A stretch of 64,000 nt of DNA from Halieaceae bacterium (lineage in GTDB: Bacteria; Pseudomonadota; Gammaproteobacteria; Pseudomonadales; Halieaceae): positions 34,606-98,605 of the forward strand of contig CABYND010000006.1 of assembly GCA_902520195.1 (NCBI GenBank). Direction: 5' to 3'. A program made the translations under genes and the position numbers. Positions within the stretch are counted from its first letter, which is position 1; every line of letters begins with the position of its first letter. Below are positions 48,128 to 56,970 of the stretch, piece by piece. The notes beneath the pieces were generated by a model that saw only the letters and a list, made by a program, of their open reading frames with translations, made no database searches and had not been told where the DNA came from.

Positions 48128-48160
48128 TTGGACTAGATGGGGTGTTGAAGGTGTAAAGTA
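48128..48160 (+). promoter_or_regulatory. Candidate promoter block of the TPR-sulfotransferase gene
   Basis: 33 bases from TTGGAC to GGTGTAAAGTA, differing at only two positions from the block upstream of the TPR-methyltransferase gene (44792-44824). TTGGAC and TGTAAA are 18 bases apart. It ends 31 bases before ATG 48192. Confidence 0.6.
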
Positions 48161-48191
48161 GAAGGGTGTTTGTTGGACTCGCGCGAATCGA

Positions 48192-50402
48192 ATGGAGCTG
48201 ACTGTAGATCAGGCGTTGCAACGAGGGATTGCGGCGCATAAAGAGGGCAAACTCGAGGCTGCTGAACTTTTTTATCGCTCCATACTGCAAGTGCACCCCA
48301 ATCACCCAGACGCGAATCATAATCTGGGCGCTCTTGCCATGTCCGTTGGCAAGGAACAGGATGCTTTACTTTTCTTCAAGCTCGCTTTGGAAGCGAATCC
48401 AAGCATAGAACAGTTTTGGTTGAGTTATGCCACAGCGCTAATTGAGTCCGGGCACTTGGACGAGGCGAGGCAGGCGTTGGCAGATGCGACATTAAACGGT
48501 ATTGCTCCGAAGAAGCTAGGCATTCTTTCAGATCAAATTCAGCAAACTCGAACCCGCATAGTTCCCTCCCATGAGCAACAAAAAAAGTTGCTGGCGTGCT
48601 ACGAAAACCGACGATTTGATGAAGCAGAAACGTTGGCTCGATCAATGATAAACGAGTTTCCAAGGCACCCATTTGGTTGGAGAGTGTTAGGCGCAGTACT
48701 CAGACAAACAGATAACATTGATGAATCTTTAGCGGCGATCAATTGGGCTTTGCAGCTCGCTCCGAAGGATCCAGAAGCGCACAACAGTCTCGGAACCGCA
48801 TACCTAGACCTTGGTAGATTGGAGGAGGCTGAAGCCAGCTTCAAAGCGGCTATCGCCTGTAATCCTGACTATGCGGAAGCGCACAACAACTTAGGTAACA
48901 CGTACACAGAGCAAGCCAAGTTAGAGGAAGCCGAAACAAGCTACCGGCGAGCGTTATCGCTGAAGCCAGATCTGTCAGTGGTCTACAACAACTTGGGCAA
49001 TACGCTACATTCGCTAGGCAAACTGGATGAAGCCGAGGCTAGCTTCCGAACAGCTCTTTCACTGGATTCTGACTATGCGGAAGCCTGGAACAACTTGGGT
49101 AGCGCACTTCACACCCTGGGAAAATTAGATGAAGCTGAGGCGAACTACAGGGTAGCCTTGGCATTGAAACCTGATTACGCGGAGGCCCACAACAACTTAG
49201 CTAATACACTATTGGAGCAGCGCAGACTGGGCGAGGCTGAAGAGAGCTTTGGATGTTCCATAGCATTGCGGCCTAATATCGCCGAGACTCATTATAACCT
49301 CGGCTTGGCGTTGCAAGCTTTAGGAAGATTAGGCGAGGCAGAGGCGAGTTACGAGAGAGCCATCGCGATAAGGTCCGATTTTACGAGAGCCTATCTCGCG
49401 CTCACGGAAACGAAGCGCTTTGGCTCGAGAGACGAGCAACTCTCTGAAATGCTGAACCTGTATCGAGACGCGAGTATTTCGGATGAGCATCGGTGCCAAA
49501 TCTGCTTCGCTCTGGCGGCAACCTTGGAGAACATGGGTGATTTTCAGGCAGCTTTCCAGTACTACTCGGAGGGTAATGAACTTCGCAAGAGGCATCTTGT
49601 TTACAACAGTAAAGACAACAAGGACACGTTTTCAAAACTAATATCCGGCTACCAAAGTTTAGCCAAACGCTCGCTGCTACCTTCGGACACCATAATTACT
49701 TGTGTGCCGATTTTCATTGTGGGAATGCCTCGTTCTGGAACGACATTGGTCGAGCAAATCATTTCCTCACACTCCCAAGTCTCAGGAGCTGGAGAGCTGC
49801 CTTTTGTGGCTAGATATGGAAGTCGGTTGGCTCTTGGCGAATCGCAAGTAGACAACAGTGAGTTGAGTAAATTCAGAGAAAAGTACCTGAGCGCATTGAA
49901 GAAATACTCTGAGAACCGTTCTATGGTTACGGACAAGGAGCCTATGAATTTTAGATATCTGGGCCTAATCACCAAGGCGCTACCGGACGCCAAAATAATT
50001 CATGTCAGGAGGGATCCTGCAGCGGTGTGCTGGGCAAATTATGCAAAGTATTTCGCGAATGAGACGATCGCTTATGCATATAGCCTCGATGATATTTTAA
50101 GCCAGTACAAGCTATACGTAGATCTCATGAAATATTGGAAGCGATCAATTCCTGGCAGGATCTACGACTTGGACTATGAGAGCCTTACAGTTGAGCAAGA
50201 ATCAGAGACACGCAAACTCATCGAAAATTTGGGATTGGACTGGGAAGACGCTTGCTTGTCGCCTCAGGATAATAAAAGGATAGTTTCTACAGCTTCTAAT
50301 GTGCAGGTGAGAACGGGAATCTATCAGGGCAGTTCGGAGCTTTGGAAGCATTACCGACCTTATCTCAATGGTGCGTTAGATCATTTGACTGAAAAAAATT
50401 AG
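48192..50402 (+). CDS. TPR-repeat sulfotransferase (island copy)
   Basis: 736 residues. The N-terminus MELTVDQALQRGIAAHKEGK and the block FPRHPFGWRVLGAVLRQT (~155-172) are shared with the TPR-methyltransferase, so the two are paralogues up to the catalytic domain. TPR units follow to ~430. The sulfotransferase domain (506-736) has the PAPS loop PIFIVGMPRSGTTLVEQI, VTDKEPMNFRYLG and HVRRDPAAVCWANY. It would transfer sulfate from PAPS to an unknown acceptor. The catalytic half also resembles the 2106-4100 protein, whose TPR half is less related. Confidence 0.87.
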   Translation: MELTVDQALQRGIAAHKEGKLEAAELFYRSILQVHPNHPDANHNLGALAMSVGKEQDALLFFKLALEANPSIEQFWLSYATALIESGHLDEARQALADATLNGIAPKKLGILSDQIQQTRTRIVPSHEQQKKLLACYENRRFDEAETLARSMINEFPRHPFGWRVLGAVLRQTDNIDESLAAINWALQLAPKDPEAHNSLGTAYLDLGRLEEAEASFKAAIACNPDYAEAHNNLGNTYTEQAKLEEAETSYRRALSLKPDLSVVYNNLGNTLHSLGKLDEAEASFRTALSLDSDYAEAWNNLGSALHTLGKLDEAEANYRVALALKPDYAEAHNNLANTLLEQRRLGEAEESFGCSIALRPNIAETHYNLGLALQALGRLGEAEASYERAIAIRSDFTRAYLALTETKRFGSRDEQLSEMLNLYRDASISDEHRCQICFALAATLENMGDFQAAFQYYSEGNELRKRHLVYNSKDNKDTFSKLISGYQSLAKRSLLPSDTIITCVPIFIVGMPRSGTTLVEQIISSHSQVSGAGELPFVARYGSRLALGESQVDNSELSKFREKYLSALKKYSENRSMVTDKEPMNFRYLGLITKALPDAKIIHVRRDPAAVCWANYAKYFANETIAYAYSLDDILSQYKLYVDLMKYWKRSIPGRIYDLDYESLTVEQESETRKLIENLGLDWEDACLSPQDNKRIVSTASNVQVRTGIYQGSSELWKHYRPYLNGALDHLTEKN

Positions 50403-50729
50403 CACGCTCTCACCTAACATAGCCCTGCCTCTCCAGACGGGCTTGAAGAGACGTTGTGGCCTTCTGAGCAGATGACTTTGAAGTAGTTCAAGGCGACTGA
50501 GCAACAACAGGGCGCTTGTGGTGATAACGAAGTTCAGCTGGGTGTAGAGGTGGATTGCGTTGGGTAGCGAACCACTAGGTTATATCAACGACTCAAGGAC
50601 GAAAGGGAATTTGACAACTGGCAAATGAGGGTCGGTTAAGCAATGTTTTGGCCCGCGCTTTTTTAGCTTGAGGGTAGTGACGATCCGGAGGCCGCATTAC
50701 TCTGCCATCACCAGCTAGCATGCTTACTG

Positions 50730-50792
50730 GTTCCCTTTTTTAAATCTAGCTTTTAGTGTGTCAGCAGGATCATCTGTATCAGCGACACGCGT
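50730..50792 (+). repeat. Intergenic repeat module Q3
   Basis: It contains TTTTTTAAATCTAGCTTTTA, GTGTGTCAGCAG and GATCATCTGTATCAGCGACA. The first part matches Q2 and the second Q1 and Q4. It sits in the 498-base gap between the TPR-sulfotransferase and the K+ channel gene; nothing else is seen in that gap. Confidence 0.65.
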
Positions 50793-50900
50793 TGTTCAGG
50801 TTTCAGTATTTCTATGGTTGGTTAAAGCTCTTGCTTCCTTCTAGAAGCGAGCCCAGACTTTTCCATCAACGTGTTGCCAACACTCAAGGATTAACTCCGG

Positions 50901-51824
50901 ATGTCAGAAACTGAGAGTATTAGATACCGAGCGCTCGTTCTGCTTGAAAAAAGCGAAGACGGGGATCTAAAAGGAAAGTTAATAGATGTCGCGATTCTGA
51001 GTTTAGTGCTGCTCAATGTTCTTGCAGTGGTAATGGAATCGGTGAGCTCTATTTTTACCCGCTACGAACTTTATTTTTATTACTTTGAAATTCTCAGTGT
51101 GGCTATCTTTTCCGTCGAATATTTTCTGCGTCTTTGGGCGAATGGAGCAATCCGATATGAAACAAGAATAGGCATTAGTAATGGTAGTCTCAGATACGCG
51201 CTCAGTTTTCATGGGGTTATTGATCTGCTAGCAATCGTACCGTTCTACCTTCAGATGTTGCTTCCAGGGCTTGACTTACGTGTGCTGAGAATCCTCAGAC
51301 TTATGCGAGTCTTTAAACTCTCGCACTATTCAACAGCGCTTGAAGATTTATTCAGTGCGATCTGGCAAGAACGCAGATCATTCGCCGCTGCATCTTACCT
51401 CCTTCTGCTCGCCTTGATACTCACTTCGTCGATAATGTTCTACGCTGAGAGTGAGCATCAACCAGATAAATTTTCTTCAATACCAAACGCGATGTATTGG
51501 TCATTGATTACGCTGACCACAGTAGGCTATGGGGACGTATCTCCGGTCACTTCTGTCGGAAAAATCATCTCTATCTTTACCGCTTTTCTTGGAGTTAGCA
51601 TCGTTGCCATGCTTACAGGTATTGTTGCAAGCGCGTTTAGCAATCAAATGGCTCGCAAGAGAGTGATCTATGAAGGGGAGCTACGCCGTGCATTAGCTGA
51701 TGGGGAGATAGATGATGACGAGCGAAGGCTTCTAGATGATCTGAAAGACCAATTTGGATTATCAGACGATCAAACAGAGCTATTGTTCGAGCAGGTCCGA
51801 AAAGAGAATGCCCAGCTCGAGTAA
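50901..51824 (+). CDS. Voltage-gated potassium channel
   Basis: 307 residues with six membrane helices between ~28 and 245. The voltage-sensor S4 LRVLRILRLMRVFK (126-139) has Arg127, Arg130, Arg133 and Arg136 at every third residue. The selectivity filter is TTVGYGD (206-212). A C-terminal cytoplasmic tail (RRALADGEIDDDERRLLDDL) is helical and acidic. It forms a tetrameric K+ channel in the inner membrane. ATG 50901 has a weak upstream site. It is flanked by Q/R repeat modules on both sides. Confidence 0.9.
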   Translation: MSETESIRYRALVLLEKSEDGDLKGKLIDVAILSLVLLNVLAVVMESVSSIFTRYELYFYYFEILSVAIFSVEYFLRLWANGAIRYETRIGISNGSLRYALSFHGVIDLLAIVPFYLQMLLPGLDLRVLRILRLMRVFKLSHYSTALEDLFSAIWQERRSFAAASYLLLLALILTSSIMFYAESEHQPDKFSSIPNAMYWSLITLTTVGYGDVSPVTSVGKIISIFTAFLGVSIVAMLTGIVASAFSNQMARKRVIYEGELRRALADGEIDDDERRLLDDLKDQFGLSDDQTELLFEQVRKENAQLE

Positions 51825-51840
51825 CTAATGGACCTGTACT

Positions 51841-51980
51841 GTAAGCCGGGTTTTCAGTGTGTCAACAGAATAATCTGTATCGACGACAACCTTTTATGGT
51901 TCAACCCCACCCCCTGATGTAGCTGGGCGGTCACCATCACGAGCACAATGGCATGAAGCCCCCTCGGAGGGGGTTTCATG
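51841..51980 (+). repeat. Intergenic repeat module Q4+R4 with a strong hairpin
   Basis: The Q part reads GTGTGTCAACAG, AATAATCTGTATCGACGACA. The R part (from 51906) reads CACCCCCTGATGTAGCTGGG, CGGTCACCATCAC. It ends in a 13-pair hairpin CATGAAGCCCCCT-CGG-AGGGGGTTTCATG (51952-51980, arms on either side of a 3-base loop, one G-T pair). The hairpin could terminate the K+ channel transcript. The order Q then R is the same as at 40917. The remaining gap up to 52194 has no gene. Confidence 0.72.
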
Positions 51981-52194
51981 GCTACCTCCTTGGAGTCTGT
52001 CACGTGATGAAATAAGCTGGACAATGAGAAAATAGGGCGCTGCGGACTAAGAATGTCATGGCAGTTGTGGCAATGCTTAGTCGGCACAGGGCACTGAAGC
52101 CACTAACTTGCAGTCAGACTTAGATATAAGAATCGGCTTAGTGATCTATTGTGAAATAACTGGACTGCTCCGCGTTCGCTGAAGATTGAAAACA

Positions 52195-53835
52195 ATGATT
52201 CCTTTAAAGCACCGCATCACGAATACACCGTTGTCTGCCTTTGGGCTTTTGGCTTGTTTAGCAATCTTCTCCAGTTCCCAGGCCACCCCCGATACGGATT
52301 TAGCTTCACAGTTGTCAGCCACCATCTCAGAGACGGAAAGCATTCCAACACTCGCGTCATTGAGGAAAGCATTGTCTGAGGGTTCGATAACCTCTGAGGA
52401 AATCACAACGAAATATCTGGAGAGGATAGCTGTCCTTGACCAAAGTGGCCCAAATCTAAGGAGCTTTATCTCACTTAATCCAGACGCCCTGGTTCAAGCC
52501 AAAGCTAGTGACAGAAGGCGCCGTGACGACAGATTACTAGGGCCTTTGGATGGCATCCCAATAGCCATTAAAGACAATGTAGAGACTTCAGATCCTATTC
52601 CGACTACTGCGGGATCCACCGCGCTGATGAATTACTTCAGCAACAAAGATAGCCCTATCATTGAGTCGGTCAGAAATGCTGGTGCAGTAATTTTAGGCAA
52701 GACCAACCTCAGTCAGTGGGCTAATTTCCGATCGACTTACTCGGTTAGCGGTTGGTCCTCAGTCGGTGGGCAAGTAAAAAACCCGCACATTCTTGACAGA
52801 ACACCTTGTGGCTCTAGCTCCGGGTCAGCGGTCGCGGTGGCTGCGGGACTAGTTACCCTCGCAATAGGCACAGAGACTAACGGTTCAATAATATGTCCCG
52901 CGCACACGAATGGTGTGGTGGGGTTCAAACCAACTGTTGGGCTGTTGTCTACCGAGGGCATCGTCCCTATTTCCAATTCGCAGGACACTGCCGGGCCGAT
53001 TGCAACAACGGTGCTGGGTGCCGCTGCCTTGATGGATGCGATGACGTCTTCAGCACACGACTTTGAGTCTGAACTGGAGAATGCTTCAGTCGCAGGGAAG
53101 AAAATTGGCATATTGCGATTCGCTCAGGGAGACAGAGACGATATTAATGCAGCTTTTGAGCGTGTCTTGGGGGTGTTGCGCGGGTTAGGTGCTGAACTCA
53201 CCGAGATCGGGAGTTTCCCGTTACCTGACTCCCAATTTTGGGTCGACGAACTCACGGTACTTGAGACGGAGTTTGCTGCCCTCATAGATAGATTTTTGAG
53301 TGATCGAAAATTAAAATCTGGTCCGCAATCTCTGACCGAGCTGATAGAGTTTAATCAAATTAACTCTGCCGTTGAAATGCCGCTTTTTGGCCAAGAGCAT
53401 TTCTTATCCTCGTTGAAGCGCGCGGGAACGAACTCACCCGAATATCAGAGCGCATTGCAGAACGTCCGCCGCGCCGCTCGTTCACAGGGTATCGACCAAC
53501 TTTTGGCGATTGCTGGGTCAGACCTTTTAATCGCTCCCTCGGGACCCATTGCCCCGCCAATTGATGTGATCAACGGAGACGTTTGGCCAACAAGAGTTGG
53601 GGTGGGGTACCTCGCCGCAGTAGCGGGTTATCCGCACATAACAGTCCCTATGGGTGTTGTTCAAGGCATGCCAATCGGTGTGTCTTTTTTCGGCGCGTCT
53701 GGGCAGGATTCACTTGTTCTAGCTACAGCTCACGCATGGCAAACGGCGAGTAAAATATTTCCGCATCCAAAGTTTGTTCCATCAGCAGTTGCTAGAGAGA
53801 ACTTGGCTCAGACTCAACGTGGCCTAGATTTGTGA
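52195..53835 (+). CDS. Exported amidase-signature amidohydrolase
   Basis: 546 residues from ATG 52195 (TTG 52186 is a possible alternative). The N-terminus has an export signal (SAFGLLACLAIFSSSQA). The amidase-signature triad is present: Lys in PIAIKDNVE (~125), and the serines in TPCGSSSGSAVAVAAG (~200) with the cis-Ser/Ser pair. NGSIICPAHTNGVVGFKPT is the usual downstream segment. It hydrolyses an amide outside the cytoplasm. It is directly followed by an exported M20 peptidase (TGATG overlap), so the pair probably breaks down or modifies the same amide or peptide. Confidence 0.9.
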   Translation: MIPLKHRITNTPLSAFGLLACLAIFSSSQATPDTDLASQLSATISETESIPTLASLRKALSEGSITSEEITTKYLERIAVLDQSGPNLRSFISLNPDALVQAKASDRRRRDDRLLGPLDGIPIAIKDNVETSDPIPTTAGSTALMNYFSNKDSPIIESVRNAGAVILGKTNLSQWANFRSTYSVSGWSSVGGQVKNPHILDRTPCGSSSGSAVAVAAGLVTLAIGTETNGSIICPAHTNGVVGFKPTVGLLSTEGIVPISNSQDTAGPIATTVLGAAALMDAMTSSAHDFESELENASVAGKKIGILRFAQGDRDDINAAFERVLGVLRGLGAELTEIGSFPLPDSQFWVDELTVLETEFAALIDRFLSDRKLKSGPQSLTELIEFNQINSAVEMPLFGQEHFLSSLKRAGTNSPEYQSALQNVRRAARSQGIDQLLAIAGSDLLIAPSGPIAPPIDVINGDVWPTRVGVGYLAAVAGYPHITVPMGVVQGMPIGVSFFGASGQDSLVLATAHAWQTASKIFPHPKFVPSAVARENLAQTQRGLDL

Positions 53836-55469
53836 TGAGCGCGGATTTTTTTGATGCGGTTTGCCAACGATTTCGAGTTGGGTCGTGTAGGGTCGGTGCC
53901 AGTCAGACGGGAAAGGCAAGGCTCCACAGCTTGTGGTTGAAGTTCGCGTCTTACTGGTTCATCGCTTACACCGTCGTTGCCGTGCTTCCGGGCAGTGTTG
54001 CATCTGCGCAGAACGCCGCAGGACTATCAAAGAAATATCATGAGGAAAATGCAGCCGGGATAATCTGGGACTTCCGAGAATTCCTGAGCATGCCGAATGT
54101 GGCTGAAAACATCGGTGATATGCTAGTGAATGCCAATTACATCGTGGGCTATATAGGCAAACGAGGTTTCAAGTCTGAGATCATTTCCGCAGGGGGCGCG
54201 CCGTATGTGGTGGCAGAGCGGACAGGCTCGCCGAGTGCGCCTGTGGTTCTGATCTACGCCCACTTTGATGGACAGCCAGTGATTCCCGCAAATTGGTCTT
54301 CCCCACCATTTTCACCCACTTTGTGGACGACTAACCCTTTAACTGCAGGGGCTTCCCAACTGTCGTGGGAACAGGAGCACTTTGACTTAGATTGGAGAGT
54401 GGTTGCTAGGTCAGCGGGCGATGACAAGGCCCCCCTAATTGCGCTGATGGCAGCGATTGATGCGCTTTTAGAGGCGGATGCAATGCCCGATATCACTATA
54501 AAGCTGTTGCTTGATGGTGAGGAAGAGCGAGGTAGTCCCACGCTTGGAGGCATTCTTGACCAGGTCGGGGAACAGCTAAAAGCAGACATCATGCTGTTCT
54601 GCGACGGTCCAATGCACCAGTCAGGACGCCGTCAGTTAGTTTTGGGTGTTAGAGGTAGCATGACGATCGATCTTAAAACCTTTGGTGCTAACCGCCCACT
54701 TCACTCGGGCCACTATGGTAATTGGGCTCCTAATCCAAATGAAATTTTGATGAGGCTACTTTTATCGCTGAAGGATGACTCTGGTCGGATCCTTGTCGAG
54801 GGATTCTCAGAGAACATAGCGGAAGTGTCGAAATCCGAGAGATTAGCTATCCAGGCAATGCCCTCCGTAGATTCCCAAATGAAACAAGAGCTGGGCCTTG
54901 GAAACAGCGAAATAGTGGGTGAGCGACTTGAAGCTTCTCTCATGCGACCAGCCTTGATTGTGAAGGGTTTTCAAGGTGGTGGGGTGGGCGCCATTTCACG
55001 AAACATCATAGAACCATACGCAGAGGCGTCGCTAAATCTTCGATTGGTTTCGGGGCAGAAACCTGAGCGGGTAGCTGAGTTGCTAAGGGCTCATTTCAGG
55101 AAAATCGGGATGACTGTGTCAGACAGAGAGCCATCGAGAGGAGAACCTAGAGAGAGGCATCTACAAATGTCAGTTCGGCCGGGGGGATACCGTTCGTTCC
55201 GCACCAGCGTTGAGTCAGAAATCGTTATTAAATTGAAGCAGATCATGGATCGACTGGGTGGACAAGAAACATTGATCACTCCTACGATGGGCGGGTCTCT
55301 GCCGATATACCTGTTTGAGGACAAGCTAAAGCTTCCCATACTGATCGTGCCGACCGCGAATCATGACAATAATCAGCATGGAAGAGATGAAAATCTGCGT
55401 CTTGCAAACCTATTTAGCGCAATTGAGATGTATGCGGAACTGCTCGAGGGCCTAGCTGATGAAATATGA
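53835..55469 (+). CDS. Exported M20-family metallopeptidase
   Basis: 544 residues from ATG 53835, which shares a base with the amidase stop. The N-terminus is long; a hydrophobic signal (SYWFIAYTVVAVLPGSVASA) starts near 40, so a later start could be used. The di-zinc ligands are visible: His in YAHFDGQP, Asp in ARSAGDDKAP, Glu-Glu in LDGEEERGS, Asp in FCDGP and His in TANHDNNQH. The lid domain lies between ~280 and 400. It cleaves peptides or acyl-amino acids. It is co-expressed with the amidase. Confidence 0.88.
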   Translation: MSADFFDAVCQRFRVGSCRVGASQTGKARLHSLWLKFASYWFIAYTVVAVLPGSVASAQNAAGLSKKYHEENAAGIIWDFREFLSMPNVAENIGDMLVNANYIVGYIGKRGFKSEIISAGGAPYVVAERTGSPSAPVVLIYAHFDGQPVIPANWSSPPFSPTLWTTNPLTAGASQLSWEQEHFDLDWRVVARSAGDDKAPLIALMAAIDALLEADAMPDITIKLLLDGEEERGSPTLGGILDQVGEQLKADIMLFCDGPMHQSGRRQLVLGVRGSMTIDLKTFGANRPLHSGHYGNWAPNPNEILMRLLLSLKDDSGRILVEGFSENIAEVSKSERLAIQAMPSVDSQMKQELGLGNSEIVGERLEASLMRPALIVKGFQGGGVGAISRNIIEPYAEASLNLRLVSGQKPERVAELLRAHFRKIGMTVSDREPSRGEPRERHLQMSVRPGGYRSFRTSVESEIVIKLKQIMDRLGGQETLITPTMGGSLPIYLFEDKLKLPILIVPTANHDNNQHGRDENLRLANLFSAIEMYAELLEGLADEI

Positions 55470-55660
55470 TGTCGCAACGGGCCTTGATGACACTAATTTC
55501 TCCTAGGTCTCCACTGTTCTATTGGATCTACTGTGGCAAATCATCTGTTTTTGCTGGAAGTGGTGTTAACAGGAACTGGCCAGAGCCATATCACCGCAAC
55601 TATGTTAAGCCTCAGCTATGGCTCACTCGGCAAATTCGTCTGGTCCGACTTTTGAAATCA

Positions 55661-55715
55661 TAAGCCCCCTCCCACACCCCATTTGCTCTGACATGACCTC
55701 TCACATTGGGATAGT
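55661..55715 (+). repeat. Repeat with ATTTGCTCTGACATGACC core, copy 1
   Basis: CATAAGCCCCCTCC (resembling an R-module end) is followed by ATTTGCTCTGACATGACCTC and TCACATTGGG (55681-55710). The same core recurs at 59485-59513 next to R7. It lies after the M20 peptidase gene. Confidence 0.6.
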
Positions 55716-55756
55716 CCTGCGGTAAGCTCGGACTAGTGCAAGTGTCTGACCGGTGA

Positions 55757-56195
55757 ATGAGGATTTCTTCAAATGCGAAGCAAACAGTGCATTACGGCGG
55801 GGCCTTAACAGCGATTAGTCGCCGGCTCAACATGCTGGCGCAGGCAAGCTACGCTCATGATTGATGTACTCGCCGCCTACCACCCTCTGATCATCGAGGG
55901 CATGGGTAGCTATGACCACCGGGAACCAGAGCCCATCGCAATGCAGATCGCCTCGCAGCTTCGTAAGCGTTGGCAGACTCGGCCTCCGGGCAAGCCGATC
56001 ATTTTGGTCACGCAAGGTGACCCAATCGAGGACCGAGGCATATCGGCAATTACTCGGCTCGTTGCGGCTGAATTCCGTGTGCCTCGTGCAATGTCGTTCC
56101 TAGACTCTGAAATTGCCGACTACCACAAACCCAAAGCTGATCATCATGGTGTGATATTGGAGGTCCCCTACTCAGCGCTCACCAGCCTGCTCTAG
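55757..56195 (+). pseudogene. Unrecognised gene, probably frameshifted
   Basis: One frame from ATG 55757 gives 35 residues (...YGGALTAISRRLNMLAQASY) and stops at 55862. A second frame from ATG 55857 gives 112 residues (MIDVLAAYHPLIIEGMGSYD ... EVPYSALTSLL). The two frames overlap and both look protein-like, so a single gene with a frameshift near 55860 is likely. Alternatively only the second frame is a gene. No family is recognised. Confidence 0.4.
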
Positions 56196-56213
56196 AGTGA
56201 ACGGCCTGGCTTG

Positions 56214-56483
56214 ATGAACACGCTAGAGCTTGCCGTTGGTATCATTTTGACCGATAAAAATCGGCAGCGTGAGAGAGAGGGCAGGGGTGCTTTGCAAGGC
56301 TACTTACGTGATTTTGCGCTGTTACAGGAGGTCACCAAGGCCGCCTGCCATCAGAATTGCGGCGAACTAACCGTGGCGCATACCAGTACCAATATTAGTC
56401 CCTTTTCTGTGACCAGCTTTTATCAGGTCTGTTTAGATTTGGGTCTGATCGAAGCTGATCAGATCGTCCCCTTCAAAGATTGA
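56214..56483 (+). CDS. Small hypothetical protein
   Basis: 89 residues from ATG 56214, 18 bases after the preceding frame. It has conserved-looking hydrophobic patches (LELAVGIILTD) and two Cys/His-rich points (KAACHQNCGE). No signal peptide, membrane helix or known family is recognised. It may belong to a unit with the preceding broken gene, and could itself be a remnant. Confidence 0.4.
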   Translation: MNTLELAVGIILTDKNRQREREGRGALQGYLRDFALLQEVTKAACHQNCGELTVAHTSTNISPFSVTSFYQVCLDLGLIEADQIVPFKD

Positions 56484-56652
56484 TTGGATTTAAGCCTGTG
56501 CTATGTGATCACTGGTTGGCTGCGCACCATACACCGCCGCACTAAAATGTTTCTGGATCCAATAAGAGCTCGTGCTAGACACTAGCGGATTTATGCAATA
56601 TTAAACGTGTCTGCGTTCAGTCCTGCTCACCAATAGATGATTAGGTCGGTTG

Positions 56653-56850
56653 CGCCCTCCTAATTGTATCCGAGCGTTAAACCTCACAATCACAACGGCT
56701 GTTAGCCCCCCCCGGGGGGTGTTCTAGTGACAAATAGGTGACACATCCAGTTACACCCAACGCGGCTCAGTACAGCAAGAATGGCGGGATAACTAGTGTT
56801 CGTGTTGCGATGAGCGGTACTGGAATCTAACGGGAGATGGGTGCCAAGCG
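56653..56850 (+). repeat. Repeat module R5 followed by 130-bp repeat L1
   Basis: R5 (56653-56720) reads CCCTCCTAATTGTATCCGAG, CGTTAAACCTCACAATCAC, then GTTAGCCCCCCCCGGGGGG. It runs straight into L1 (56718-56847), which starts GGTGTTCTAGTGACAAATAG. L1 is identical to L2 (58521-58650) at 107 of 130 positions, with no length difference. The gap 56484-56970 otherwise holds nothing recognised. Confidence 0.7.
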
Positions 56851-56970
56851 TTTAAACCTTCTTTACCGTTGAGATCTTTCCAGTTGAGGTCCAGCATTGG
56901 GCATAAACCAAGGGATAAACTAAACCTACGTTGTTAAATTTTCTCTTAGGTCTATCTGAGGAAGCCCGGA

